Shown here one piece after another: positions 9,901 through 21,699 of a DNA stretch of 64,000 bases (positions are counted from its first letter, which is position 1; every line of letters begins with the position of its first letter). Position numbers and translations under genes: made by a program. Origin of the DNA: Phyto melanocephala (taxonomy: Eukaryota > Arthropoda > Insecta > Diptera > Rhinophoridae); NCBI GenBank assembly GCA_941918925.1, contig OW799233.1:72567578-72631577 (forward strand), given 5' to 3'. The notes below the pieces were generated by a model. The model searched no databases. It saw only the letters and a program-made list of their open reading frames with translations, and was not told the DNA's origin.

Positions 9901-10602
9901 ATTTCTAAATAAAAACTTTAACTTTCGCTACTTAACAACAACAATTTTTTAGTTTGGTTATTATAAAAAATTACATCTTTTCTGAAAAAATCTTTGTTTT
10001 TTATACGCGTAGAACTTTAGCCTTAAATTTTGCACCTGCAGCGCCTGAGATACCGCTAGACGGGCCAAATGACCAGCGCAACTTTATTTTTCATTCCCAT
10101 CATTTGTTTCTAAGGCCTAGGATTCACTCCTAGGGGGATAAAATGTATGACCGACCTCCAATGTTTTTTGTTCTTAACATTTTCTCAAATTTTACTTTCC
10201 CTTTGTCACCATCCCTTAGGGGGGTTGCGTTTTATGAAATTCTTAAATTAACTAAAATTTGTTGACTTTTGTGAATAGAATCAAAAGTTGCTAACAGATT
10301 TTAAAGATTTATAGCTTGTTTTGTTATCAGCTTCGTTTTTTATATGTCTGCCTAGCTGCATTTTTGAATTTTTTATGAATTTTTAAAAAACAAAAATTCG
10401 AAATTTTGATAAAAGAAATTAATTTTTTCTTGAAAAAACCTCTCCATTTTCGAAATAACGGTATATCTCGAAAACCAGAGCCAATCTTAAAAAACTGTGG
10501 GCACCACTGGATTCAGCGTACCCGAATTATGTTAAAACGCCAGGTGCCCGGCTTGTCTGTTTTTTCAACTAGCATTGTAATTAATTTTTAGTTAAAAAAT
10601 TA

Positions 10603-11167
10603 CAGATCCCGGAGCGTGTTATATATATGTTCCCGTCGTTCCTATAAGGAGCATAGGGCCTCAAGCGTGTTACGATTTCTTTATTTGGAATTCTGGCGAA
10701 TCGTGTGCTCACCTTGAGCAAGAATACCTTAGAGGTGGCAGCAGTTATTGGCTTCTTGGTAAAATTTTGAATAACCGACAATTCATAAATTAAAAATGCA
10801 TTTTTTTCTAGGAGACGCAGGATATTCTCTGGAACCGTGGCTTTTAACGCCTTATAGATGCCCACAGGATGAATCTGTTGAAATTTAATTCAACGAAATT
10901 CACTTCAAGTGTTGAAATGTGGTTGAGCGCACTAATGGTGTTTTAAAAAATAGATGGAGGTGCATTCCTGGTGCTAGACAGCTGCACTACGCTCCAAAAA
11001 AGTCTGTTAAAATAACAAATTTTTGCTGTGCGTTGCATAACATCTGCATTCATTTTAAATGCAATACTAAAGTTAACGATGTAGAAAATTTAGATTGTTT
11101 GAGCGTTCGTATAATGGTGTGGTATCCTGAGCCTCACCACAATATTTATCCATTGCCCAAAATATAA
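10603..11167 (+). pseudogene. PIF/Harbinger transposase, C-terminal part, with intron
   Basis: The frame reads CYDFFIWNSGE, LEQEYLRGGSSYWLL, then a canonical 53-nt GT-AG intron (10759-10811). Splicing restores WLLGDAGYSLEPWLLTPYR. GDAGY carries the second catalytic Asp of the Harbinger DDE domain (codon 10814-10816). VVERTNGVLKNRWRC carries the Glu (10925-10927). Two in-frame stops (TAA 10886-10888, TGA 10913-10915) lie between them. The frame ends at 11167 after HNICIHF. The N-terminal half, with the first Asp, is missing: element X copy 2 ends 25 bp upstream. An identical copy sits 7,026 bp downstream. Inactive. Confidence 0.8.
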
Positions 11168-11684
11168 GAAATAATATTGCGAACAATCTTTAATAAATTT
11201 CTGTAATAAAGCCATTTCTAATATTTATACATTTTATTAATAAATATAACATTTTGTTAAAAAACTTTAAAACTTCAAAAAGATAAATAAAAATTATAAT
11301 TATTTTTAAACTAAAAAACAATTCATTATTCCAACTGCTTCCTGTTTGTTGTTTTTGTCCTAAAGGGATCAATAAATTACGATATTTATCACATTTTTTT
11401 ACAAAAAAAATATTAAAAAATTAAATTTTGGGCACAATTCCCTTTCAATTTGTTGGCTGATTTTTTCCTAATATTTGTTATTACATCCTCCCTTTCCCAA
11501 TTTCGAAGTTTACTTAGAATAAGGGCAAAGGAACAAATTTTCCCATTATTTAGAATAGGGGAACAGGGAATAGGGAAACAATTCCCAGGGAATTATTATT
11601 TAGAATTGAGGTAATATTACTTAGAAACACAAATAACTTTGTCCAAATTTTATTTTTAACACAACCTTTTATCTCTTTAACACA
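11168..11684. other. A+T-rich flank after the Harbinger remnant
   Basis: No gene was found. The block around 11500-11600 has repeated GGGAA/TTCCC words, including AATTCCCAGGGAATT (11581-11595), a dyad that could belong to the lost Harbinger end. No terminus could be fixed. The repeat recurs at 18194-18710. Confidence 0.4.
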
Positions 11685-13110
11685 ACCCGCTGTATAATTT
11701 ATGCACGCATAACACTCATCTTCAACATGAACTATGGGATCTCTCGAAATCATTGGAACACCAAATGGCATGGTGTCTCCATTTTTTCCCTACTTATTTA
11801 AATGGTAAATGCAGTGTGTACACACTTTTGATGATGTCCAACACTTACCATATATAACACTTAAAGAAAAATGTGATTCATACAAGGTACTTGTTTCAGT
11901 AGTGATTTTACGGCGACTTGGTATATTTTTATATTTCCCACACACATAACAAAAGTAATTAAACTTTTTACACGGCCCCATCTTAGATATTTCAATATAA
12001 CTGTTTAGATACAAGACTGTCAGAGGCTTTAAAATTCACTAATCACTTTCGCAAGCACTTTCCATATGACAGTGAAGGGGTTGAGGAACTCTTATTTATA
12101 CTGTAATTGTTTTAATCAAAGTACTAGTCGCATTTTTTGTAAAAAAAAAGCAAGGACGAATAAAATTTATACCGTTTCCAGGTGTAGATTTTATTGCCAA
12201 TAACTTGAAATCACAGGTAATTCAAAAATACTATGTTTTAATTTTTAATTCCAAGAACCATGCCAAATACCGTTGTACAATGCAAAATGAATGTAATCCT
12301 GGAGATTGGCGCTTATTTATTGATTCTTCCAAAAGTAGCTTAAAAGCAGTTTTGCTACATGTCACTAATTTAAAATTTTTTTATACGCGTAGAACCCTAG
12401 CCTTAAATTTTGCACCTGCAGCGCCTGAGATACCCCTAAACGGGCCAAATGTATGACCAGCGCAACTTTATTTTTCATTCCCAACATTTGTTTCTAAGGC
12501 CTAGGATTCACTCCTAGGGGGATAAAATGTATGACCGACCTTCATTGTTTTTTGTTCTTAACATTTTCTTAAATTATACTTTCCCTTTATCACCATCCCT
12601 TAGGGGGGCTCCCATACAAATATTGCGTTTTATGAAATTCTTAAATTAATTAAAATTTGTCGACTTTTGTGAATAAAATCAAAAGTTGCTAACAGATTTT
12701 AATTATTTATGGCTTGTTTTGTTAGCAGCTTTGTTTTTTTATATGTTTGCAAAAAATTAGAAGCCTAGCTGCATTTTTTAATTTTTTATGAATTTTTAAA
12801 GAACAAAAATTTTTTTTTCAAAAAAAAAAATTATTTTTCTAAAACGACTACGGATATTAGAAAAAAGTTTTACTTTTCTTAAAGGAAATTTTATTGCGGA
12901 ATTTCGATTTTTTAAGTTTTTGGAATAAGCTAAAGCGTTTTTGAGTTACGCGAACATATGTGGTGCAACCTCCTCCATTTTCGAAATAACGGTATATCTC
13001 GAAAACCAGAGCCAATCTTAAAAAACCGAGGGCACCACTGGATTTAGCGTACCCGAATTATGTTAAAACGCTAGGTGCCCGGCTTGTCTGTTTTTTCAAC
13101 TAGCACAGTG
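11685..13110 (-). mobile_element. Element X copy 1, truncated duplicate
   Basis: Duplicate of 4659-6084. It contains the N-terminal finger ORF (11790-12014, minus) and the right inverted arm ending GCACAGTG at 13110. The left arm is missing because the duplication breakpoint falls inside the element. Confidence 0.75.
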
Positions 13111-14369
13111 TAATTAATCTACTTTTAATTTCCAAATAATTACACTGTGCTAGTTGAAAAAACAGACAAGCCGGGCACCTAGCGTTTTAACATAATTCGG
13201 GTACGCTGAATCCAGTGGTGCCCACGGTTTTTTAAGATTGGCTCTGGTTTTCGAGATATACCGTTATTTCGAAAATGGAGGAGGTTGCACAACATATGTT
13301 CGCGTAACTCAAAAACGCTTTAGCTTATTGAAAAAACTTAAAAAACCGAAATTCCGCAATAAAATTTCCTTTAAGAAAAGTAAAACTTCTTTCTAATATT
13401 CGCAGTCGTTTTAGAAAATTAATTTTTTTTTTGAAAAAAAAATTAATTTTTTTATCAAAATTTCGAAATTTTTATTTTTTTAAAATTCATAACAAATTGA
13501 AAAATTCAGCTAGGCTTCTAATTTTTTGCAGACATATAAAAAACAAAGCTGCAAACAAAACAAGCCATAAATAACACTGCTCGACAAAAAATAATTTTTT
13601 TTCTTCCCGTTAATTAAAACTATGTGGTCTATGTGGATTTTGATGCGCTGAACTCAAATCCGTAATCGGTTTTTTTCCATCAGATCGGTATTTTTTTTAT
13701 GGGCGTGCCAAATTTTTTCCCCTAAATTAGGTTTCGGTTTTCAAAAGTAAAACACCAAAAGATGTGTTTTCTCTATCTCTTATCGTTTTGGAATTATTTA
13801 AAAATTAATGGAGATAAAAAAAATTTTTCGTGCCAAATTCGTAATATTTTTCAATTTAAAAATATAATTAAAAAAAATATAAAGCAAATATTCAACATTT
13901 TGCACTTTTTTCTGAGAACTACTTATCTTAAAAATAAAAAAAGCCGCAAGCCATAAAAATCGGTTAAAAAATGTAGATTTTATTGTCAATTTACCGCAGG
14001 TACCCAATATTGTAATGCAACCAGCCTTACATATGATACAGCATTTCGTTAGGTGAGCAGGTAATGGAACTGAAGTACAACGGTATTTTGTATGGTTCTT
14101 AGAATTAAAAATTATAACATAGTATTTTTCAATTACCTGTGATTTCAAATTATTGGGTACCTGCGGTAAATTGACAATAAAATCTACACCTGGAAAAGTT
14201 AGAAATATTATTCGTCCTGGGTTTTTTTTTACAAAACATGGTCATGAAGGTCTCGACTGGTACTTTGATTAAAACAATTACAGTATAAATAAGAGTTCCT
14301 CAACCCCTTCACTGTCATATGGAAAGTGCTTGCGAAAGTGATTAGTGAATTTTAAAGCCTCTGACAGTC

Positions 14370-15275
14370 TTGTATCTAAACAGTTATATTGAAATATCTA
14401 AGATGGAGGAGTGTAAAAAGTTTAATTACTTTTGTTATGTGTGTGGGAAATATAAAAATATGCCAAGTCGCCGTAAAATCACTACTGAAACAAGTACCTT
14501 GTATGAATCATATTTTTCTTTAAGGGTTATATATGGTAAGAGTTGGACACCATCAATAGTGTGACCACACTGCATTTACCATTTAAATAAGTGGGAAAAA
14601 AATGGAGACGCCATGCCATTTGGTGTTCCAATGATTTGGAGAGATCCCATAGTTCATGTTGAAGATGAGTGTTATGCGTGCATAAATTATACAGCGGGTA
14701 TAAACAGAAGAAAAATGACTTATATGTCTTATACTGAAACAGCATATGCTCGATTTCCGCTGCCACATTCCGATGAAATTACTGTTCCGGATAGCCATAT
14801 ACCAACAGAACATATTCCCTCAATAATTAATTCTGTTGAAGCGGGTGGACCAGCTACTTCAATGTATCAACCGTCATGTATCACGGTTCCATGCAGTCAC
14901 AATGAAATCATGCAATATCGTCTGGATATAATGGTACGGCGTCTAAAATTATATCAAAGACAGAGCATTCTCTTGACAAAAGAGTTAAAACGAGCTAATA
15001 TTTTAGCACCAGGTGTACAAATATACGGGGCTATAAATCGCCATAGACGATTTACGACTTTTTTTTTAAATCTATTGAGAATAATTCTATCGCGTTTTGT
15101 ACTGATTGGAGATTGGCGCTTATTTATTGATTCTTCCAAAAGTAGCTTAAAAGCAGTTTTGCTACATGTCACTAATTTAAAAAGTCCTATTCCGATAGCA
15201 CTAAGCACAAATGCTAAAGAGACATACGCATCAATGAAAGTTAAAAGCAGTTAATCTATATATATAAAAGTGAAA

Positions 15276-15306
<31 letters not shown>

Positions 15307-16926
15307 CTATAGACTCCGAAACTGTAAAACCGATCGGGCTCAAACTTTGGTAAGTTGTTGTACATATACCAGGGAGTGTTTATGGGTGAAAAAAGTGGGC
15401 GGGGCCACGCCCATAAAAAATTAGTTATCAGTTTTAGCTACTTGCACTTGACGGATTTTTCTGAAACTTTGCACACATATCGAGCTGTATTGACTAAATA
15501 ATTTCGTGATGAGAAAAGTGGGCGGGGCCACGCCCCTAAAAAAATTTTAATTTTAAGGTACTTGCACTAAACCGATTTTTCTGAAACTTTGCACACATAT
15601 TAAGCTGTTATGACTTTATAATTTCGTGATTAAAAAAGTGGGCGGGGCCACGCCCATAAAAAAAGGTTATAATTTTGAGGTACTTGCACCAGACCGATTT
15701 TTCTGAAACTTTGCACACATATCGAGCTATCATGACTAAATAATTTCATGATTAGAAAAGTGGGCAGTGCCACGCCCATAAAAAATAGGTATCATTTTGA
15801 GGTACTTGCACTGGACCGATTATTCTGAAACTTTGCACACATATTGCGCTGTTATGACTTTACAATTTCATGATTAGAAAAGTGGGCAGGGCCACGCCCA
15901 TAAAAACAATTATAATTTTGAGGTACGTGTACTGGTCCGATTCTTTTGAAACTTTGCACACATATTGAGCTGTTATGACTTTATAATTTCGTGATTAGAA
16001 AAGTGGGCAATGCCACGCCCATAAAAAAATTATAATTTTTAGGTTTTCGCACTTGATATCCAATTAAAATTCAGAATGCATTTCGATTCATTAAGGGGCG
16101 AAGCAACGCGCGCCGGGTTTGGCTAGTTAAATATAAAAACCACAAGTGAAAAATATGCGCAGATTTAAAAGTGGTAGCACTTTTAAGAGGCATGCAATTG
16201 GGCTATACTAAAAATATGTGCTTCATGTGCTTATGGAATACGAGTTTCGATGGCGACCAGTACAATACACGGGATTGGGCTTTACGTGAGGAAGGCAGAT
16301 TGCATAGAAACAATGTTATTGAATTACCACTTGTGCCGATGGAAAAGATTTTGCTTCCTCCACTGCACATCAAACTGGGTATTGTAAAAAATTTTATAAA
16401 AGCATTGAGCCCAGATGGTGTTGCTTTTACCGAATTGCACCGAATTTTTCCACGATTAAGCGGCATGAAAGTAAAATAAGGTATGAACTCTAACTACTTT
16501 ATTAAATTAGATTTATATTTCATATCATAACGTTTTAATTTTACAGGAACTCTTAATGGACCGGACATTCGTCTTATGAAGGACCATGAATTTGAGGTTG
16601 CATTGAATGATATCGAGCTATTGGCCTGGAATTGTGTGAAATCAGTAATAGAAAATGTATTAGGAAATCATCGGTCTGAAAACTGGCGAATTTTAATCAA
16701 AAATATGCTAACCGCATTTAAAAACTTAAACGTTAGAATGCCATTGAAAATACATTTTTTGCATTACTATGCCGAAAAATTGAATGAACAATCACCAGCC
16801 GAGTCTGATGAACATGGCGCGAGATTTCACCAAGTAACAGCCAGGCTCGAACATTGGTATAGCGGCAAACAATTTGATTCGCTATTAGGGGATATTTGTT
16901 GGAATCTGCAGGAGGAAGAAGAATAA
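14370..16926 (+). pseudogene. Element X protein, duplicate copy
   Basis: Duplicate of 7344-9900. It carries the same three stops (TGA 14562-14564, TGA 16147-16149, TAA 16477-16479), the same Helitron position and the same 66-nt intron (16481-16546). Shared lesions show that the gene was already broken when the block duplicated. Confidence 0.65.
15255..16126 (+). mobile_element. Non-autonomous Helitron, copy 2
   Basis: Duplicate of 8229-9100, with the same A/T insertion point inside the element X gene. It arose by the block duplication, not by an independent insertion. Confidence 0.88.
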
Positions 16927-17628
16927 ATTTCTAAATAAAAACTTTAACTTTCGCTACTTAACAACAACAATTTTTTAGTTTGGTTATTATAAAAAATTAC
17001 ATCTTTTCTGAAAAAATCTTTGTTTTTTATACGCGTAGAACTTTAGCCTTAAATTTTGCACCTGCAGCGCCTGAGATACCGCTAGACGGGCCAAATGACC
17101 AGCGCAACTTTATTTTTCATTCCCATCATTTGTTTCTAAGGCCTAGGATTCACTCCTAGGGGGATAAAATGTATGACCGACCTCCAATGTTTTTTGTTCT
17201 TAACATTTTCTCAAATTTTACTTTCCCTTTGTCACCATCCCTTAGGGGGGTTGCGTTTTATGAAATTCTTAAATTAACTAAAATTTGTTGACTTTTGTGA
17301 ATAGAATCAAAAGTTGCTAACAGATTTTAAAGATTTATAGCTTGTTTTGTTATCAGCTTCGTTTTTTATATGTCTGCCTAGCTGCATTTTTGAATTTTTT
17401 ATGAATTTTTAAAAAACAAAAATTCGAAATTTTGATAAAAGAAATTAATTTTTTCTTGAAAAAACCTCTCCATTTTCGAAATAACGGTATATCTCGAAAA
17501 CCAGAGCCAATCTTAAAAAACTGTGGGCACCACTGGATTCAGCGTACCCGAATTATGTTAAAACGCCAGGTGCCCGGCTTGTCTGTTTTTTCAACTAGCA
17601 TTGTAATTAATTTTTAGTTAAAAAATTA

Positions 17629-18193
17629 CAGATCCCGGAGCGTGTTATATATATGTTCCCGTCGTTCCTATAAGGAGCATAGGGCCTCAAGCGTGTTACG
17701 ATTTCTTTATTTGGAATTCTGGCGAATCGTGTGCTCACCTTGAGCAAGAATACCTTAGAGGTGGCAGCAGTTATTGGCTTCTTGGTAAAATTTTGAATAA
17801 CCGACAATTCATAAATTAAAAATGCATTTTTTTCTAGGAGACGCAGGATATTCTCTGGAACCGTGGCTTTTAACGCCTTATAGATGCCCACAGGATGAAT
17901 CTGTTGAAATTTAATTCAACGAAATTCACTTCAAGTGTTGAAATGTGGTTGAGCGCACTAATGGTGTTTTAAAAAATAGATGGAGGTGCATTCCTGGTGC
18001 TAGACAGCTGCACTACGCTCCAAAAAAGTCTGTTAAAATAACAAATTTTTGCTGTGCGTTGCATAACATCTGCATTCATTTTAAATGCAATACTAAAGTT
18101 AACGATGTAGAAAATTTAGATTGTTTGAGCGTTCGTATAATGGTGTGGTATCCTGAGCCTCACCACAATATTTATCCATTGCCCAAAATATAA
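17629..18193 (+). pseudogene. PIF/Harbinger transposase fragment, duplicate copy
   Basis: Duplicate of 10603-11167. The intron is at 17785-17837 and the same two stops lie between the Asp and Glu motifs. Confidence 0.8.
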
Positions 18194-18710
18194 GAAATAA
18201 TATTGCGAACAATCTTTAATAAATTTCTGTAATAAAGCCATTTCTAATATTTATACATTTTATTAATAAATATAACATTTTGTTAAAAAACTTTAAAACT
18301 TCAAAAAGATAAATAAAAATTATAATTATTTTTAAACTAAAAAACAATTCATTATTCCAACTGCTTCCTGTTTGTTGTTTTTGTCCTAAAGGGATCAATA
18401 AATTACGATATTTATCACATTTTTTTACAAAAAAAATATTAAAAAATTAAATTTTGGGCACAATTCCCTTTCAATTTGTTGGCTGATTTTTTCCTAATAT
18501 TTGTTATTACATCCTCCCTTTCCCAATTTCGAAGTTTACTTAGAATAAGGGCAAAGGAACAAATTTTCCCATTATTTAGAATAGGGGAACAGGGAATAGG
18601 GAAACAATTCCCAGGGAATTATTATTTAGAATTGAGGTAATATTACTTAGAAACACAAATAACTTTGTCCAAATTTTATTTTTAACACAACCTTTTATCT
18701 CTTTAACACA

Positions 18711-19036
18711 ACCTTTACCACCAAAATTAGATTTTTTAATAACTTTACATTCATATTTTCTACTTCCAAAACACGTTCAACCCGTTAGCAAGAGCGCAAA
18801 AGAAGTACGTAGAGTAACTACAAAAATAAACTAGTAAGAATAACATATATACAATAACAACAGTTTTGGTATGGTTTTTTTTTTGCAACAATAGACCAGT
18901 GTTGCAAGGGGAAGACTATAAAAAGTTACGATTTTCTTTAACAAAGTTACACTTTTCATTTACATTTTTCGATTTGGATTAAAGTTATTTTTTATAATTT
19001 ATAAATAATATTTTTGATAATTAAAAAATAATATAT
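18711..19036. other. A+T-rich spacer, no feature seen
   Basis: No ORF with recognisable motifs and no clear terminus. It ends at the gypsy A LTR. Confidence 0.5.
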
Positions 19037-20371
19037 TGTTACAGATTTATTTTAAGTAGCTTAATTTACATTATAATTTTATTTTAGTTATATTTACAGT
19101 AGTTTAAGTTACAGTAGTTTTATGTACATTTAGTTATTAGTTTATGTACATTTAACATTTCGTTTGGTTCGCTGGTTGTTCGAACATGATGTTAAGTTAT
19201 TTGCAGCCGAGGTAAGTTATTATGTGCAGCATACTCTTAGGCACTTTTATTATTCCTGCATATAACTTATTATACCCTTCACCTGTGGTGCACAAGGGTA
19301 TATATAGCTTTGTCATTCCGTTTGTAATTTCTACAATTTTCATTTCCGACCCCATAACGTATATATTTTCTGAAAGCTTATGAATAGAGGAGTCGATTAA
19401 GCCCTGACCGTCTGTCCGTCTGTCCGTGTGTTGGTTGAAATCAACTTTCAGAAGCAACTATATGTTTCTCAGATCTGTATATGGTATCAATCTCTTGGAA
19501 ATATCCAGGAATGAATCGCTATTGAAATTCAGCACAATCGCCCCATAACTTTCTGAGATATGAGCAAAAAACCACGACCACCTCGTTTTTTTACACAATT
19601 ACAACAACAACATACATACATACATGCAAAAAACATGCCAAAAAAAAAAATAAAAAAAAAAATATATTAAAAATAAAAAAAAATAATAAAAAAAATTACA
19701 AAAAAAAAATTTAAAAAAATTTAAAAAAATTTTTTAAAAATTTTTGTAAAAAAATTTTTTAAAAAAATATAAAAAAAAAATAATAAAATATAAATAATAT
19801 CTAAAATAAAATAAGATAAAATTTTTTTGGCTCAGCTGGGATTCGATGCCACATTTAGTCTAACCAGTATATACATACATATGTACGTATTTGATATGAG
19901 ATGAATGGTTATACAAACAATTGTTATTGCATGACTACACGTTGTGAAGGGTATATAAGATTCGGCACGGCCGAATATAGCACTGTTACTTGTTTATTAT
20001 TAACATTGCGTCTTAATTTAAATGTAACGGCTTTCGAGTAATTTAGAGAATGAACTAGTGTATACATACGAGAACTTTGCCGAATGTTACAGAACACCAC
20101 TATGTTACTATAAATAGCCGAACACAGCTAACATGATCAGTATTACAGTAGAGCTTGTAAAGGGCGTATCAAAGTGAGTTTAATAATAAAAGTATACAAT
20201 CATAAGTGAAATAAGTAGAGCGACATAAAAGCAATATCTGAGTGTGTTTAAATAAATAAAGTGCTCTTAATTTTGTAACGAATTTCAACTGTTTTTTTTG
20301 CAATGCTAAAAGAACTCAATGTGTATTTAATGGAAATAAGCCAACACCTATAAAAAGTTATAAACGTATCA
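19037..20371 (+). repeat. 5' LTR of gypsy A, with nested mini-me element
   Basis: Starts TGTTACAGATTTATT and ends ..CGTATCA just before the primer binding site. Aligned by eye with its 3' LTR (32812) and the LTRs of gypsy B, it is interrupted after ACTTA at about 19269 by a 726-bp mini-me element. It resumes with TTAACATTGCGTCTTAA. Without the insertion it would be about 610 bp. Confidence 0.82.
19270..19995 (+). mobile_element. Mini-me/DINE-like element 1, with an internal inversion
   Basis: Begins TTATACCCTTCACCTG and ends CGGCACGGCCGAAT..ACTTGTTT, the end pattern of this family. It includes the conserved core TTTCCGACCCCATAA, a (GTCY)n tract near 19410 and long A/T runs. TATACCCTTCAC near the start and GTGAAGGGTATA near the end are sub-terminal inverted repeats, and ATTCGGCACGGCCGAAT can form a hairpin. 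The segment of about 19620-19885 is inverted relative to the other copies (see findings). Known as a dispersed repeat of flies with rolling-circle features. No coding capacity. Confidence 0.75.
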
Positions 20372-20373
20372 AC

Positions 20374-20391
20374 TGGTGTCAGAAGCGGAAT
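20374..20391 (+). other. Primer binding site of gypsy A
   Basis: TGGTGTCAGAAGCGGAAT follows the LTR after two bases. It is complementary to the 3' end of a tRNA-Leu type (..CTTCTGACACCA), as in several insect LTR elements. Gypsy B has the equivalent site. Confidence 0.7.
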
Positions 20392-20410
20392 TGCATTGTA
20401 AAAAGCAGAC

Positions 20411-21620
20411 ATGAAATTTGGGGAGCCCTAAGTGAACAACTTAACAAAGAATTGAGTAAGCTGGCATTTCCGACAACATGTAATAAAGTAGAATTACAGA
20501 AGAAGCTTCTAGATGAATTGATTTAATGAATTCATGGTTATGAGTTTGACAAAAAATAAGAAATAGAAGTCTGTACCCGTGCAACAGCAAACAACATGGA
20601 TTAAAGTACGATGCTTGCTGTTCGAATGGAAAAGATAGAAATTTAAATCCAGGAAGCTCAAGAAACTTCCACAGTGAATAATGAAAAATTATAAGCTGAA
20701 GTAAGAGAAGTCCAAGAAACAGCTAGAGCTACGACTGAGAAAGTTCGAGAAATTTCTGAAGCTGTAAAAAGCAGAAAAGCATGTCAGTAAAATAGATAAA
20801 AAAAACTGGCTGACCTTGAAAATGACATCGAAGCACAGGCTAGAGATTTTGACGAAAAATTTAGAAACAAAAATTATTGATCTTCAATGTCATGAGGGAC
20901 CAGTGCGAATAATTCCAGAAATCTCGAGTAGAATAAAAGCCCCTACTTTTGACGGCAGTGCACTATATAATGTGTTTAAAGTTAAGTTTGAGACAGTTGT
21001 CAATAGAAATATGTGGAACAATGAGGAAAAGGATATAGAGTTGATTTTGACATTAAAAGACAGCGCAGCTCAAGTCTTAGAAAGCATACCTATTGGCTGC
21101 AGGGAAAACAATGAGGACATAATGGTTGCGCTGCACAAACAAGATATATACTGAATGGAATTGCGAGGCAGAACACAGAAAGCTAACGAGTCAATTCAAG
21201 ATTTCGCAACGGAGATCAAGCGTTCGGTGCAGCTGGCATATACAGGTGAAAATCACAAATTTTTGGATCAGTTTAAAATTGAAACGTTTTTAAATGGAAT
21301 CCGTGATCCTGAAATAAGGCAGGCGGTGTTTAGCACGCCTAAATCGACGTTTGCAGAAACAGTTTCATATGCACTAAGAAAGGAAATTGCAAAATTGCTT
21401 TCTAAGCCGCACATATACAAGGTGCGAAATCCCAAAATTTCTACAAAAATGAAAAGAGATGAAGTAAGGATTTAAAGGTTCGTATACAGGCGTTAGAGGA
21501 AAAGCAAGGCAAAGCCAGAGCTAAATGTTATAATTGCGGTAAGAATGGACATTATCAGTGAAATTGTAAAGCACCAAGAAAACGGGCTAGATTTGTATCG
21601 CCACCTGAGTACAGCAAGCT
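20411..21620 (+). pseudogene. gag: Gypsy A gag, decayed
   Basis: The ATG at 20411 corresponds to the gag start of gypsy B, but stops and frameshifts begin at once. Two longer open parts (20816-21154 and 21155-21475, joined by an in-frame TGA) hold the capsid-like region with PTFDGSALYNVFK and LRGRTQKANESIQDF. The zinc knuckle CYNCGKNGHYQ.NC at about 21525-21570 is broken by TGA before its last Cys. Relative to gypsy B it has lost several short pieces. No functional product is expected. Confidence 0.75.
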
Positions 21621-21699
21621 AAGGAACACGCAGTTACCACAAGTTAACACTTTTAGCCATGAGCAAGATCCCATTACCTAGGGCCCCGCAATCTCCATA

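Larger units (their letters stand above)
6117..10577 (+). mobile_element. Element X, copy 2: longer copy carrying the gene and a Helitron
   Basis: The left terminus CACTGTGCTAGTTG starts at 6117. The right terminus, CAACTAGCATTG with small losses, ends at 10577. The arms are about 6117-6545 and 10005-10577. Both ends are flanked by TAATTA (6111-6116 and 10578-10583), a possible 6-bp target duplication, but the word is A+T-rich and palindromic so this is weak. Inside are a non-coding block (6546-6950), a small inverted repeat (about 6953-6994 against 7130-7165, sharing GGTACC and AATTGACAATAAAATC), the gene (7344-9900) and a nested Helitron (8229-9100). The superfamily is unassigned. Confidence 0.7.
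4659..11684 (+). repeat. Tandem duplication unit 1 (7,026 bp)
   Basis: Every landmark and ORF here recurs exactly 7,026 bp further on: 4764 to 11790, 6736 to 13762, 9145 to 16171, 10919 to 17945. The breakpoints lie inside element X copy 1 (left) and in A+T-rich DNA after the Harbinger remnant (right). The trinucleotide ACC is shared at 4659-4661, 11685-11687 and 18711-18713, a 3-bp microhomology. Translated ORFs of the two units are identical throughout. Confidence 0.93.
13143..17603 (+). mobile_element. Element X copy 2, duplicate
   Basis: Duplicate of 6117-10577, with the same termini (CACTGTGCTAG at 13143, CTAGCATTG at 17603) and the same TAATTA flanks. Confidence 0.75.
11685..18710 (+). 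repeat. Tandem duplication unit 2 (7,026 bp)
   Basis: Second head-to-tail copy of 4659-11684, with every ORF in the unit translating identically. It starts inside element X copy 1, so that copy's left arm and half of its gene are absent here. After 18710 the sequence continues as CTTTACCACC instead of the internal junction CCGCTGTATAATT. Confidence 0.93.

Noticed and set aside
10581..10865. Minus-strand ORF of 94 codons in the Harbinger region
   Set aside because: Antisense to the transposase. It is open only because the plus strand is coding. The same applies at 17607-17891.
4659..18710. Counting the two identical blocks as independent insertions of element X and the Helitron
   Set aside because: All boundaries share one 7,026-bp offset and the same lesions, so one duplication explains them.
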